Shown here: piece by piece, positions 1 through 13,344 of the stretch
Position numbering within the stretch: position 1 is the stretch's first letter
Layout: every line of letters begins with the position of its first letter
DNA from: Patella vulgata
Taxonomy: Eukaryota > Mollusca > Gastropoda > Patellidae
DNA length: 64,000 nt
Assembly: GCF_932274485.2 (NCBI RefSeq)
Contig: NC_065883.2
Coordinates: forward strand, 18,970,222-19,034,221
Reading direction: 5' to 3'
The notes under the pieces: generated by a model
What the model was told of the DNA's origin: nothing
Databases searched by the model: none
The model's input: only the letters and a program-made list of their open reading frames with translations
Made by a program: the position numbers and the translations under genes

Positions 1-1489
1 TGTTCAGTCTGTACACAGTAACATATCTGAGAACCATATTATCATTTCTGCCCAAGGCTCCCTGTGATTTATAGTTAGCAGTGATACAAGGCAATTACCA
101 ATTTTCCATGCTCTTGGCCTGAAGAAATAAAATAATAAAAGTCAAGTTTTTATTATTATGCAAGTGGAAAAATACAATTCTTCATGGTATGATTTGAATA
201 AATACAACTGATTTGAAGTTGGAATTATTATTTGTCTAAGATGACTGGGCATTTACAAATTGAAATAGCTACTCTTCATCAAGAAAATACATAAATATTT
301 TTCCCAATTCACCTGGATTTTATTGTAGGTCTTTGTACGTGAAATAGCTTTATTTAACGTCCGCTTCCACCGAAGTGGTATTGCAGAAAATTAACAAATT
401 AGGATTCCCTTTTAAAGGAATTAGACTACACTATCGCTGGATTGTATTATATTCAAAATGGCGCCCAGAACACAAAACAAACATTGCAATTCAGGGCGGA
501 CTGGTGTCGAGGTTGTATCCTAAGAATGATTTTTTGAATATTTAATCAAACAGAAACACAATTATGCACATGCAGTTATGATATAATATTAAATAAGCTT
601 ACCTCAAATACCTCGAAATATACTGTTTGGTCAGTTTGTCCGCCCGCCATATTTCTGTTAGTCACACATCCTTCGGCCAATTAAAATGGAGGTATATTTT
701 GTTTTAACCGAAACGAAAAATTTGCGTTATAAATACATTGTATTAAAAAATACCAAAATCACAAACCTGATATTCTTATTTTCTGAACAAACTTTTCTCA
801 CAACAATATCACTTTTTTCGAAACTAATGCTTAATAATACAGTTAACATTTGCAGTACCACAGGGTTTAATACCGCAAAATTACTTCAATAAATATTTCT
901 TTCTTTGTTTTAAGAGTAATTTAAGAATAAATTTCCAATTTCGATTAATAAACCAATTAAATTAAATAAAAAGATTAACTCGACTATTTCCACGCCCATT
1001 CAAACATTTTTTTAAAACGTAGATATAACACAATTGTTATTGTCTTTGATGTGTCAAGTTTATTGGGGCGATATCAATCAGACACTTCCAAATGCAGACA
1101 TTGTAATAACCTGTCTCTGTATATTGTCTGAGACAAGATGTGAAAATATACAAAGAGTAGAATCAGAATAATCTTTTATTATATCTAATTAAATAAATAG
1201 TTTATATTTAGATAATAATTGACTAAAACTTTGATCTCTTATATCAGTGTACTGTTATAAAATACGTTGTTTTAAAAGAGATATTAAATGCATCGCACGA
1301 TACATACATTGCGATTTCTACTTAATGTTTGTAATAATTAATATATCCTTTTAGATAATTAGAAATATTAAAAAATAAATCAAGTGAATTACTCGACATT
1401 CAAATTCAGGAAGAGTGGTTTTACATCTAGGCTAGTGATAAAGGAACATAATAAATGTTATCTTTAATGTCGACGTAATTAATTATATG
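1..1489. other. Intron 10 of paralogue 1, no recognised feature
   Basis: AT-rich. Searching for the exon 11 signature (complement of GCTGATCGGTATTTTGATGA) finds nothing, so the intron runs past the window edge. Short open frames such as 686-892 have no recognisable content. Confidence 0.6.
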
Positions 1490-4400
1490 GGAAAAAAACA
1501 CATAAGATTTTATAAATGTACACAAGTTTGTGTTAAGACATTGAAAAAAACACAAACTTGTCTCATTGCAATGCAATACAACACAAACATGTGTTAAATA
1601 TTTTTAACACAAGTTCTTGTGTTGAGATCCAACACAAGGGTTTTTTCAGTGTAATATACATATTATAAATATTTTAACTATACTTACCGTATATCCATCC
1701 AATAATTATAACCTCCAGAACTGTTATTAGAAAGACTATAACGGCTGACATATACCAATCTACAAGCTGATATATATATATTCCTGCCTAGAATTAACGA
1801 ATACGTAATAACTTAATATTAGAAATAACTACCAGGAAAAGAAGTACCATCTCTAAAAAAGCCAACTGGTCTCTAATAAGTGAACAGGTAATCAAGTGGA
1901 TGATACTGGGTTTGGAAATGTTGGAATATATTCACTTCATGAGCTTAACATTGAAGAAACCGATAAACGAATAAAATGTATTGGAAGAAATTGATAACAG
2001 AATAAAAAGAAATGCATAAAAGAGATGCATTTAAATGACCCATAGAACTTATATATTCCCTCCAGAATGAAGTTGGGCTTAACATTAGAGAAATGGATAA
2101 AATAATAAAATGGGCTTAGGATTGAAGAAATGAATATAAGAATAAAAAGAAATTGATAAAAGAAATGCATTTTATATAATCCATGCAACTTACTTGAGAT
2201 GTGAATATCAAACTAACCAAACACATCAGGAAACACGTGACTGCTGTAATCATTAAGCGTAGTTTTGGAGTTGATTTGGGGATCAAATCTGTTATTGCCG
2301 TTACGCATACTTCCACATTAACAAACTATTAATAAATGAAATTGTTAATAATCTTGCTGCCAATATAGCTTACATGTTGAAATAAATATTACATGGTTTG
2401 TTTTGTGGAAGGTCCGTCTTTATTAGCCCAGTCGGAGCAGAACAGTAGGACGTTAAACCTCATTTCATTTTTTGAAAGGGAATATAAGCATTATTCAACT
2501 ACTTATTTTATATCTAAATGATAGATCGCATTTTCGATTTAAGATCATAGTAATGGCACAGCCGATTTTAATTAACATGACATAGTAATTGAAGAAAATT
2601 GGTTCACTTTCACAGAGAAAAGTATGTTTCCATAAATAAATGGGCTTTCTAACAGTATAATCTATCAATCTAAAAATAGGAATATGTCTTAGAAAAATAT
2701 GCGCAACATGTTATATAAGAAAGCGCATCTCTTACCATTGAATCCAGTGCAGCAAAAACAAGCATCAAGAAAAATAATACCGCCCATAATTGAGGTATTG
2801 GTAGCTGACTAAGTGCTTCTGGATAAGCAATGAAAGCTAGACCAGGTCCTAATAAAAATAAAAAGAACCAGTCGTCAACATCCCGCACACTTTGATAGGT
2901 TTAAAAGATACAAGGATATCAATATCTGTGTTATTGGTAATCAACAGCCAAAATCTGCATGTGAAGCAAATAGTATTATGCTGTCTAGACATCACCGCGA
3001 AATTATTAAAAAAAATTTCTAAGAATGAATATCAAAAGACTAAAAAGCTTGAATAATTTATGAGATATATCAAGTTACGAAAGGGGTAATTTGTAACGGG
3101 TGCAGATACTCCACTAGACTGATGTGTACAAAGTGTCATTAAGAAATCTTAAACAGTTTATGAGATGTGCTCAAGAATAAAAATTGAATTCCAAAATTTA
3201 AGTCAAATTTGTTTCCGAGCCTGACAAGGAAAGTGTTCTAATCCTTTGGGTAGCTTTGACATTAAACTACATTCCACTTAAGTTTTAAAATATATCTATA
3301 TTTTGTACTTTGTTTCCGAGCCTGACAAGGAAAGTGTTCTAATCCTTTGGGTAGCTTTGACATTAAACTACATTCCACTTAAGTTTTAAAATATATCTAT
3401 ATTTTGTACTTTACAAATATTAACAGTTCTCTTAACTTTGAAAATGATATATTCTGTAGTGCCATCTAATGAACATCTAAACCTACAGTTGTGTCTGGTA
3501 GACATCATCATCGCCGAATCATTCGACAATGAGATAGGTCTGAGGGCAGAAATATATACGGAGAAATTTTATCAGTCGGTGACAATTTGTCGACATTTTT
3601 TAAAACTTAACTCAATGTCGGACAATGTGTTCACATGTTAAAAGCTCCAAATATTGGTAGTTGTTATATTATTTACCTGTACGGATAATCTCGGCTATGT
3701 CTAGACCAGTTTGGTGGGACATGAAGCCAAGGATAGAAAATACCACAAAACCAGCATAAAAACTTGTACCTTCTCCAACAATACAAAAAATGATGGTATC
3801 CCTGAAATGTTGCAAGCCGTTGTGGCAAATGTTAATTGTCTAGTAACATAGTTAAATACGTATTGCCGGACTATGTTTGTTAAATTTGCATATAGACTCT
3901 AGTAATTACACCTAATCACGTTGTTTAAGATACAGTATAACAAATTGTGACATTCCATCACATTGTAACTTCAACTCAACGAGAGACTAGTTGTGTACTT
4001 CTAACAGCACATACAGAACTTCTGTATTCAAGAAGCTGTAGGATTGCCGGTGTGTGATTTTTGCTGAGCGATCAGATCAATGTGGTAATGGCTGCGCAGT
4101 TTTGAATAACACATACTTATGACGTGCTAGACGGTACCGAACACAATAATGTTTCTCTACTTTTGTTTATTGTACGAACAATATTAGATTATGGAAATAC
4201 CGAAGACTCCGGACTGATCATCTTTTAACACGGTTTTTATCAGCCAAGTCGTTTAAATACAAAAACTGGAGTGACCCTTACCTCATAACATTGTTATCAA
4301 ATTTATTATAACTAGACATTGTGATAAATCCTCCCCACCCCATCCCCGCTGAATAAAATATTTGCATCAACGCCTGTACCCACATCTATAAAAAGAAGAA

Positions 4401-7400
4401 ATATAAAGATAATTTTCAATACCGGTATGCTGAAATGGTCTACACCTTGTCGATTCCTACAATTTCTAAAACTTTACATTTATAGATTCATTTGTGTACT
4501 ATTATGTATTTCTTTCATTGCTTTTTAAACGTTTTATAAACAATTTGTTTTTCAAATTATATATCAACAAGAGAGCACTTGTTGCCCATATAATATGATT
4601 GTGCTACACTTGCCAATTTACTGCCGTGACAAAGAACATTGTTACATTGATTAGAATGCATTAAAAGAGAATGAAACGTTTAAATATCATGAATATGTTT
4701 TATTTTGTATAAATACACAACTGCATAAAGCTAGTGCTTAATCATATTACGGTATCGGTATTTGGCAAAATCACAGTGGAAATATTGTACGTAATATATA
4801 ATCAGAAATCCTGTAGAATTCCATTAACTATTTGATTCTTGAAATAAAACAATAACAGATATGCATTAAAACAACCCTTATCATGTGGAAAAATAACTTA
4901 ATTTAGGAAAACCAGGAACTGTTTGCAATGGTATTTGTTCTGAGAATATTCAGTATAGTCAAATGATAAATTATTTCCCATAAGACGGCTGATGGTTGTT
5001 TTATTTATTACTTATAAAATGTGGAATTAAGTAGACCTGTTAATTATGTCAGTTTTAATTAATTACATTACCTGAGGATTAGCTAATTTACTAAAATCAG
5101 GAATTATGTAGAATTTTACACCATCTATGGCACCAGGCAAGGTAGCGGCTCTAATTAAAATGATTGTAATAATGATGTACGGTGCTATAGCTGTCAGATA
5201 TACCACCTAAACAAAAATAGTAAAATATAAACTCGCACATAAATAATAATTTATAGAGTTGATGTGAAGTAACCCAAGGCTAGGCAGCATCTTGACCTTA
5301 ATATTCATCCACAGAAACTTTCTATCTTCAATCGTGGACTGGTGATTTAAAGATAATAAATATAGAGGCGTGAAATCAGTAAAGAACTATCAGGAATTAT
5401 AGATACACATATTTTAGGTTAGAATTGGAAATATTAATATTTGTTGGATCAATTTGTGTCTGAAAATTTGTATTTGCTTTTGAGTCTAAAATATTGTGTC
5501 TTGTAAGCTTATACAATTATTGTTTATTTATCTACCGTAAATATAAATGGTCTCGTATTTATTTCATTTCACGGGTAATGGTAATAGCGATATCTCTTTA
5601 GATAATATTAGATAATATAACGATTAAAAACAAAGGCCACAAACCTCCGTGTCTGTGATGACATAGGTTTCACAGGGTATGGAATTCTCTACAATAACCT
5701 ATGTCTTTAAATTTAATCTCTAAGACAGCCAGAAACACAAGTCAATGATAAATTAGTATTTAAAACACACACCTTTCCAGCGGATTTGACACCTTTTATT
5801 ATACAGAGAAATATAATTATCCAACTAATTATAAGTGGAACAACCAGTTGCCATTGCATACTGCCTAAATCATCTAATCCAGTTGACATCCTTAATACAT
5901 TGTAGCTGAAAAATATGAGACGACATTGAAACATAGCTTCAGTTTTGTTATGCTAGGAGACCCCTATTTGTTACCTATCTGGTGCCAGTTATTATCACAT
6001 ATGGGATAGTACTGATAGAACTGATTAAACACGTTGCAAATATAATTTTAATACAGAGATCATTTCTGCCATAGATGCATTATGAAGTTTTCAAGAAAGG
6101 GAAGTGACGAACGCAAAAGGAAAACACGAGTTATCTTTCTATATAACTGACTGACGTGACGAGGGATAACAGATACAATTTCTGCTCACTAAAAGTTGTT
6201 ATGTGAGGCTGTGAGAGGATATCTGATAATTCAAAAAACGTAACTGAATGTGACTAGATAAGTTAAAATGAGAAAAATAGAAATAGTCCGTACATTCCCT
6301 TGTTTTTATTCATTGTATAATTAATAAAAACATGATAATGCACGGACTTTTTCTATTTTCCCCTTTTTTTCTTATAGTGTGACAGTCAATTATTTTTTTG
6401 AATTGTCAGATATCATCCCACAATCTCCTATAACCCAGCACATTTTCAGAAAGGGGAGTCCTAAATCCAAACTTATCAATTGTCTAGGAAAGACTTGGAT
6501 GGAGTTCAATATCAATTTGGATATCGGATAATAAGTACACCGAAAGTTTATTTCCTAACTGCTCACTGATTATTGTGCTACTGGTCATTAAAGGGACAAT
6601 CTGCCTTTTTTATCTTTCAAAAAATGCCTGGTAATATGAATGATCCGATGAACACTTTTTCAAGCAAAAGCGGACTGTAATTTTATAAACCGGATGATTG
6701 CAGAACACACTTTGTAGTTTATCACACCTTCGTTGCTTACTTCCAAAATTCTTCAGGTGCAGTAAGACCAATGGTTGAAATATTCACATGCGTCGAAGAA
6801 ACATTTGTATTCATCAATGATGAATAGTTTGTTGCGTATTGGACGAGATTACGTAAACTGCTTGTAAGATTATTGGTGTGGTTCCCACCAGTGCTGGTAA
6901 AATTGTCGGTTCTGTATTGATGAACAAAGCACGTGTCTGTATTCCACCAATTGCCACAGGTCGTCCATGGTAACGGTGACATAAAGGAATGAAACAGATA
7001 GTATAAAATCCAGGCTAGGATCATGGTATAATATAAACAAAGGATGCCTGTGACGACGATCATTGCTACTCCTAAACCTGAAATGAGAAAATCAAAAGTA
7101 TTAAACTTTATTTCATTTTAATATTTTCTCCCCCCCCCCCTTTAAAGTAGTATAATAAAGTTTAACGTGTAATCGCAATATCAACACCATTTCGAACGCT
7201 CAAAACAAAGACGTACAGTGCGCACGCTGAACGAAATCGAGAAAACTGTATTACATTGATAGTTAGAACACTATATTTATATATACAACCCTACCCAATT
7301 CCCTCTGATGTTGTATTTCATTATGTCCATCTTATATAAGCTGCTTTCGTTCACGTGGCCTCAAATATTTGTTTGGACATGTTCTGTTTCATTGGAGTTG

Positions 7401-10324
7401 CTGTTAGAGATTAGTGGCGCTATTCTTAATATAAATGACACTAAACGGACTCCCATGCAATTTTATTGCTTGTAATGTAACACTTTGTTGCCCCACTATA
7501 ATAACGAAGTATATTTTTGACGTACAAATTGGTGTTTTGACACAGATGGGTGTTGTGACATCACTCAAGTAACCTGTACAATCAGAATCATATAAACATA
7601 TTTTATATTTGACACATTATTTTACACTATATACAACAGACAACCAATGTAATTAAATATTGTAAATACTAGGCTAGTACATTCTCTGAAACATTACGAG
7701 CCGCTTTATTTTGTAATGGATTTGGCTGGTAATAATATATACAGTAGGGGATTGCAATGATCTAGTTTTGAAATAATAAAGGCATTAACTAATATACAAT
7801 TTTAATATATAAAAGAACTTGGCCAGTGATATACAGGTACATGATTTACAGATCATGATATATGTTCATACATGATTGTCATATTCAGATATAATTTAAT
7901 ACAGATGTCTACACAAATATGAACAGCATTTTTGAATACCTGCAATAGTTAAATTACCTCGCTAAACGTTTTTATCTCCAACTATTTATTTATTTTTTGG
8001 TAGACTGAATACAAGATCCAATGTCACATAAGGCACAAACTGTCAAACAATATATCTGTAGTTTATATAAACTTCCCTCTGATTACTTCCTATTTCGCTA
8101 AAATCGTACCCGTATATAATTTCGAGTGTTCTGTGATTTCATGCTGGCGAATTGAATATCCTCGAAAGTAGGCTAACTTATTTCCCAATCAAAAAGTGAA
8201 ATTAAATTTGATTATTTAAATTATCGCTTACTTAAGAATACATTATGTAAAATTTAGATAAAGAGCTCATCGTTAATGCTATATTTTTAAAATAGTTAAT
8301 GCAAAATTTCATTCAAATTACTTTATTCTAAGCGAAGATATTAAGCTTTTGAAGGTTTGACAAGATGTATGCACTGATTGTAACCCCTTGTGCTGGTTGT
8401 TAGAAGCTTAGCCTCGCTTCACCATTTTTAGATTAAATCATTAAATGGCTGAACCGTTCTAATCTACTAATCTGCATAATGCCAGTTTAATTCTACAAAC
8501 ACTCCTACTTAAAAATGCATGAGTTAAATCTAACTAGGCCATAATCAACACTCTAGACCATTGACTGGCTTGGATATTAATTGAATTAGAACATCCGCAA
8601 TATTTTATCATTTAACGAAAGATTGGAAATCGAGACTTCGTTTATTATCGATATTTCGCTATTCTTGTCGAAACTTTAAACATTTATTTTTGACTGTCTA
8701 TTTTTAAACTATTAATAGCAAGAACCGTCACCTCTTTATCTAAATCTTACATAATGCATCTTTAATTTGAACAGAGAGTTTATTTTATGTTTTTATCTTC
8801 TATTCTCACATTTCTGAATAACCTCTGCACGCCAGACGGCGCCTCGGATGTGGTGTGCGCGTGTATACGCTGGTGTGTACGTACAAGAAACAGTTGTAAT
8901 TCGACAATGGACGGTTTGTCCAGAAAAGTAAGGGCGTTAAACTCAATTTCCTTTCATTTCTTTGTTACCCAGTATGGAATTAAAACTTATACACATACGA
9001 TTTAAGAGCAAAAGGTAATTACTTTGTAAACAAATAAATTTCCTTTAATGAGCTAACCCAGTTTATCAATAAATTGGGCTTTCACGTTTAATTGATTTGA
9101 AGGGGGAGGTTACAGCACATATACCATACAGCCATATTTAACATTCATATGCTCAGATAGCATTTATTTTTGAAATCGGGCTAGTGATGTGCAGTGGGTC
9201 AAGTTATCGGGTTATAAATGTAATAAACAGAAATTCGAACAGTGTTAATAATGAGTCTAGTAACGATTTAGTACATTCATGGCAATTCAAACACTCTAAC
9301 AAGCATATTATTTATTATTTAAACACGGGTGACATTAGCAAGTAAATAAGATATTAAAGATATATTCCAGCATCTTATCGCAGCCTAGATGTGCAGCCTT
9401 GGATGACACATTACATAAATAAGAATATCACAGCAAATGAGGAGAATCTAAATTGGGAATATTATTTATATTATTAATATATATTATACCTCTGAATGCT
9501 GGACAGATATCCCACACATCGTATGTACTTTTACCAGAAAACTGACCAATTGACAGTTCCAAAAATGATAGTGGAAACGCCACTAAAAACATGAATATGG
9601 CGTACGGAATAAGGAACACAGCTGAAAAAAAGAAAATGCGAAACGGGATAGTGTATAACAAATGTATTAAAGCCGAACATTTAAAATAAATCATCAAGGG
9701 AAAGCGATATCTAATTTGATGGGCCAATTTGGAGCACAAAGCTTTCTTTTTCTGGGACACCTGGTACTAGCTTGTGTGGGGGTATAATGGTTATTTTCTA
9801 ATTATTTTAATTTAGTTTGTACATTTATTATATATACTAGCGGATGACTCGGCACTGCACGTGCCAAAACCGGAAGTCCAACGCCACCTTGCCCATGTTA
9901 CTCCTATTCACCAAATTTCAGCCTTGGGATAGCCCTAGTGTAGCCGTCAACCATGAACAGACTAACAGACAAACAAACATCAGTCACAAATATTAGTACC
10001 CGTATAGATTGTCTCGATTTTGCCTGTTCGCTCTTTTGCTAGCTATCAAGTATTTCATTTTATATGCGATAAAAACCTCCCGAATTCTAAAACTTTTCAA
10101 AATTAATTTAACGGAATTTTCGCTTTCGAAATGATTATTATTATTATTATTTCATATAAATAATACCAACCTCCGCCGTTCAAGGCACATAGGTACGGGA
10201 ATCTCCAAATATTACCCAATCCTACACTATATCCAATAAGGGACAGTAAAAACTCCAAGTTATTCTTCCACTTTAACCGGTAAGGTTTGGTTTTTACCAT
10301 AGCTACTCCCGCTTTTTCAATCAT
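1..10324 (-). CDS. SLC6 family Na+/Cl--dependent transporter, paralogue 1 (3' end outside window)
   Basis: A plasma-membrane secondary transporter of the SLC6 family, which couples Na+ and Cl- gradients to uptake of an amino acid or neurotransmitter. Coding exons on the minus strand: 10171-10324, 9490-9621, 6741-7077, 5773-5905, 5072-5206, 4282-4385, 3677-3801, 2736-2848, 2194-2325 and 1688-1787, all with GT-AG borders and an open frame of about 488 codons. The start ([10 protein letters not shown]) was chosen by alignment with the paralogues. TM1 reads [16 protein letters not shown]3 LYYTMILAW, and TM6 has SAGMGWGGF then SSYNKF. TM7 has [12 protein letters not shown]8 [12 protein letters not shown] and ALDSM, TM10 QLVDWY. 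The second extracellular loop holds a Cys pair ([12 protein letters not shown]) and six N-glycosylation sequons. A Gly where monoamine transporters have Asp argues for an amino-acid-type substrate. Exons 11-13, seen in the paralogues, are absent from 1-1687 and must lie left of the window. The substrate is unknown. Confidence 0.93.
1490..1655. repeat. CACAAGTTTGTGTT-rich palindromic repeat, MITE-like
   Basis: Repeated direct and inverted ACACAA(A/G)-TTGTGTT words, ending AGGGTTTTTTCAGTG and starting GGGAAAAAAACACATAAG. Resembles a small foldback element just downstream of exon 10 of paralogue 1. Confidence 0.4.
2411..2470 (+). repeat. SINE-A 3' fragment
   Basis: TTTATTAGCCCAGTCGGAGC then AGAACAGTAGGACGTTAAAC, the 3' end of the tRNA-headed SINE-A family. 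In intron 8 of paralogue 1. Confidence 0.7.
3209..3411. repeat. Perfect 101-bp tandem duplication
   Basis: Two adjacent copies starting TTTGTTTCCGAGCCTGACAA and ending ATATCTATATTTTGTACTTT, apparently identical. In intron 7 of paralogue 1. Confidence 0.92.
7135..8500. other. Intron 2 of paralogue 1, no recognised feature
   Basis: AT-rich sequence with a poly-C at 7131-7140; no repeat or frame I can name until the MITE at 8509. Confidence 0.55.
8509..8765. mobile_element. TTAA-flanked MITE, copy 1
   Basis: TTAA then AAATGCATGAGTTAAATCTA at the left; AAATCTTACATAATGCATC then TTAA at the right, an imperfect inverted repeat. The body shares AGGCCATAATCAAC and ACTATTAATAGCAAGAACCG with the other copies. 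In intron 2 of paralogue 1. Confidence 0.65.
8822..8965 (+). repeat. SINE-A, degenerate 3' half
   Basis: Ends AAGTAAGGGCGTTAAACTCA and CCTTTCATTTC, a weak match to the SINE-A tail. The upstream part is only loosely alignable. The open frame here is not a gene. Confidence 0.4.
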
Positions 10325-10639
10325 CTTATCTGTTTCGAAGCTAAAACATTTCTGATGTGAAAATAGTTTACCGCCTGGAAATGATTGACTGCGATGTCAC
10401 CCGAAAAGAAGAAGTGAAATGACGATAGCGCCAGTAACATTAACATTCATAAAATCGTAGCACTTTTTCATAAAACGCACAGAGGCATGTCCAAACGAGA
10501 CCTACACGTAACTTTGTTTAGAGTAAATCCGGTTAACTAAACAATGCTGCAGTCTTAGGTTTTTACATAATATATAATGTTCACCCATGCCAGTAATTGT
10601 TTCATATTTTAGTTTCACACTCCAAAGAATTTAAAAACA

Positions 10640-11058
10640 GCGATCACTAATTTGATAGGAGGGTAAATTTACCTCTAGCTGTTATGCATCCATGATAAAT
10701 TTCCATATTTGTGTGACAGTATTGGTTCTTCTTTCTACCAGGTCCTTATGACACGACTAGTTTCAGCTTCTATTAATACTTTCATTCTTCTAAACATATT
10801 ATGTACAAAACTTAAAGACTCCATAACTAACATATGCTGAGTGAGCCATGGCCTTAGCTTGGCTAGGCACGTGTGCCAACTCCAAACTAACTTACATTAC
10901 ATGGCCCCAGCTCCAGTGTCCTGTCTATTTGTTTCTTAATCTGGGTTTATAAACCTTTCCACACACAAAGGAATCTCATTAGGCATCTGCTATAATGTAT
11001 CATGTTTCATATCAGTTAACGTTCAGTATAGTTTATCAGACAAAGAAGTAAGATAAGA
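10640..11058 (-). repeat. LTR-like repeat, second copy (minus strand)
   Basis: The reverse complement shares GGTTTATAAACCCAGATTAA, a region around CATAATATGTTTAGAAG and other blocks with 25180-25455. Its outer end abuts a SINE at 11060. No coding sequence is seen. Age appears moderate, since the two copies differ at many positions. Confidence 0.38.
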
Positions 11059-11059
11059 C

Positions 11060-11325
11060 ATGCCATCAACACTATCGCCTACTCTTATATCGAATTCCAA
11101 CTGCCAAGGGATCTTTTACGTGCATTCCAATGTATACCTGGGACCTCGGTGTTTCGTATCATCCGAAGGACTAGACAGCTGACCTTGTCAGGCCCTCCCT
11201 ACTGCATCACTGACAAGGGGGAACCACGCCGGAAAATCTGGATGAACTTTCTCGGCCAATGCAGGGATCGAAACCCGACCTCCAGGCTAGCGAGACTGAG
11301 AGAAAGGGAGAGAGGGAGAGAGAGA
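11060..11325 (-). repeat. SINE-A head and body
   Basis: On the minus strand it reads tRNA-like head, GTTTCGATCCCTGCATTGGC (B box), TTCATC, TGTCAGTGATGCAGTAGGGA and AATGCACGTAAAAGATCCC. The tail is absent. It abuts SINE-B at its head side. Confidence 0.7.
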
Positions 11326-11355
11326 GAGAGAGACCACCGTATCGGCATTTATATT

Positions 11356-11643
11356 TGGAGAGAGAGAGAAATGGGGTTTAACGTCCACTCGACACAAACT
11401 AGGTCATTTCGGGACTAACATATTGTTCAGTTTTATTTCCATAATTCGCTTGCGCGTAGGGATATTTAGCAGTGGAGGAAACAGGACCCGGAGAAAACCC
11501 GCGAGGTTGGACAGGCGGCCCTACTCCTTGTCAGGTACAACCGGGAAACCGAAACCACGCCTCGAAACCACGCCAGTTGACCCAATGACAGACTTTATGA
11601 TACAGCGCGCACGTGCTAACCATTCAGCCACCCAACCCCTTTA
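11356..11643 (-). repeat. SINE-B, near full length
   Basis: The minus strand reads GGTTGGGTGGCTGAATGGTT (A-box region), GCGTGGTTTCG (B-box type), GGTTTTCTCCGGGTCC, CCGAAATGACCTAGTTTGTG, GGACGTTAAACCCCATTTC and a TCTC tail. tRNA(Leu/Ser)-like head. Confidence 0.75.
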
Positions 11644-11682
11644 CATATTTGTAAACGGAGTACATGTATAATTACCATAAAG

Positions 11683-11864
11683 GTCCCGTGCACACATTGG
11701 CGTGCACGTAAAAGATCCCTTGATAGTTGGAATTCGATATAAGAGTAGGCCGTAGTGCCGCTGTCCTGGCAAAATTTCCCTCATAGCACACTGTATGGCG
11801 TATGCCCGTCTTCATTAGCTCAGTTCGGAGCAAAACAGTAGGACGTTAAACCCCATTTGATTTC
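11683..11864 (+). repeat. SINE-A 3' half with 13-bp target duplication
   Basis: Flanked by AATTACCATAAAG at 11670-11682 and 11865-11877. Runs from GTCCCGTGCACACATTGGCG to the GGACGTTAAACCCCATTTGA tail: a 5'-truncated insertion, as expected of LINE-driven retrotransposition. Confidence 0.82.
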
Positions 11865-11939
11865 AATTACCATAAAGTTAATTTACATTAATTTACATTT
11901 ATGTAATTATACCTCATAACAAGTGACAATGTTTCTGAA

Positions 11940-12081
11940 AATAAATTTACCACTTTAGTGTATATTTACATATTATGTAATTTGCCATGGTAAAATTATT
12001 AAAGGGAATTAATAAATTTACCACTTTAGTGTATATTTACATATTATGTAATTTGCCATGGTAAAATTATTAAAGGGAATT
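11940..12081. repeat. 71-bp tandem duplication
   Basis: Two essentially identical copies, 11940-12010 and 12011-12081, starting AATAAATTTACCACTTTAGT. A 35-bp doublet (AGTAAATATGTTGCACAAAA) follows at 12323-12391. Confidence 0.85.
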
Positions 12082-12794
12082 GATAAGTAATCCTAGGTTC
12101 GATCATTTTGGGAACCTTTCAGTCGATAATGTAAAATGTAAAACAGCATTCGACAATGGAAGGAAATTATATAAAATAAGAGTAGGTGGGATCAAACCGT
12201 CTAAGCAAAATGTCCCACACAACACAATGTATGGCCTATGTCTGTCTTCATCAGTCAGTTAGGTGCATATAGATTTAGAATAACCTATTTATCAAAAATA
12301 GACTAAACAGACTGACAGGAAAGTAAATATGTTGCACAAAATTCGGTATGACTGAACAGTAAATATGTTGCACAAAATCCGGTATGTGGTCAAAGGGGGA
12401 ATAACCGATGTGATCACTATTTGACATTAAATTAACAATTTACTGGAAAATAATATTTCAAATGGCATTTCTGTTACTGTACAGCTCACACTTTGTAAAC
12501 TAACATGTGATTATATTTCTACATAAGTTTGATATAATCTTACATAAGCCTTGTATTATTATGCATTTACATCGTCTTAAATGTAAGTTAAAAAACCACG
12601 TGATCTGACAAATCTGACACTGTATTTTACTATACTTATAACTGTAAATATACATATAATTTTAACAGTCTAATTTAGTTAAAGACCAATTACAGTTTAT
12701 ACTGAATTTATGTAATTATGGTTTAGAATAACCTGTAAAACAACATGGAAGTTTATAAGACTGATAAGAGTTATTAATTGTAAATGAAAAAAAA

Positions 12795-12895
12795 TAAAAT
12801 GGGTTATAACACCCTACTGTTCTGCATACGCCATACAGTGTGTTATGAGGGAAATTCTGACAATGTGTACACGACACGGTATGGAAGCCTCTTGC
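12795..12895 (-). repeat. SINE-A fragment next to the CTCG repeat
   Basis: ACACCCTACTGTTCTGCATA, CGCCATACAGTGTGTTATGA and GGGAAATTCTGACAATGTGT match the SINE-A tail half with an internal deletion. Confidence 0.55.
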
Positions 12896-13165
12896 GAGGG
12901 CGAGAACGCGAGGGAGCTAGAAGTCGAGGGCGAGAACACGAGGGACCGAGAAGTCGAGGAAGAGAGTGCGAGAACACGAGAAAACAGGGCGAGACTTCTC
13001 GCTCCCTCGTGTTCTCGCACTCTGGCCCTCGATTTCTCGCTCCCTCGTGTTCTCACCTTTGAAAATCCTTGACTTCTCGCGTTCTCGCCTTCGAGTTAAT
13101 CTCGTCGTCTCGTGTTCTCGCTCCGTCACAATCTCGACTTCTCGTGTTCTCGCCTCGGAAGTGCA
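12892..13165. repeat. CTCG/CGAG-rich inverted repeat
   Basis: The left arm (about 12892-12990) is built of degenerate CGAGAACACGAGGG words, and the right arm (12994-13165) of their complement (CCCTCGTGTTCTCGC). The arms can pair, with a loop near 12985-12995. GC-rich against AT-rich surroundings. Open frames on both strands here come from the repeat, not genes. Confidence 0.75.
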
Positions 13166-13344
13166 GTTTATGCGCATGTCCACTGACTACCGCATCGGCA
13201 TTTATATTTGGACATGGATTCAAATAGACGGAAATGTTTAATGTTCTAGAAAATTTAATAGTCCTAAACAATTTTAATCTCTTTTTGCACAGAGAGTTTT
13301 GTATTCTGTAATCGATTTTAAGTCTTCAGTCGATTTTAAGTCTT

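Noticed and set aside
12784-13271. Overlapping arginine/glutamate-rich frames on both strands
   Set aside because: They are translations of the CTCG/CGAG inverted repeat in several frames at once, which is a composition effect.
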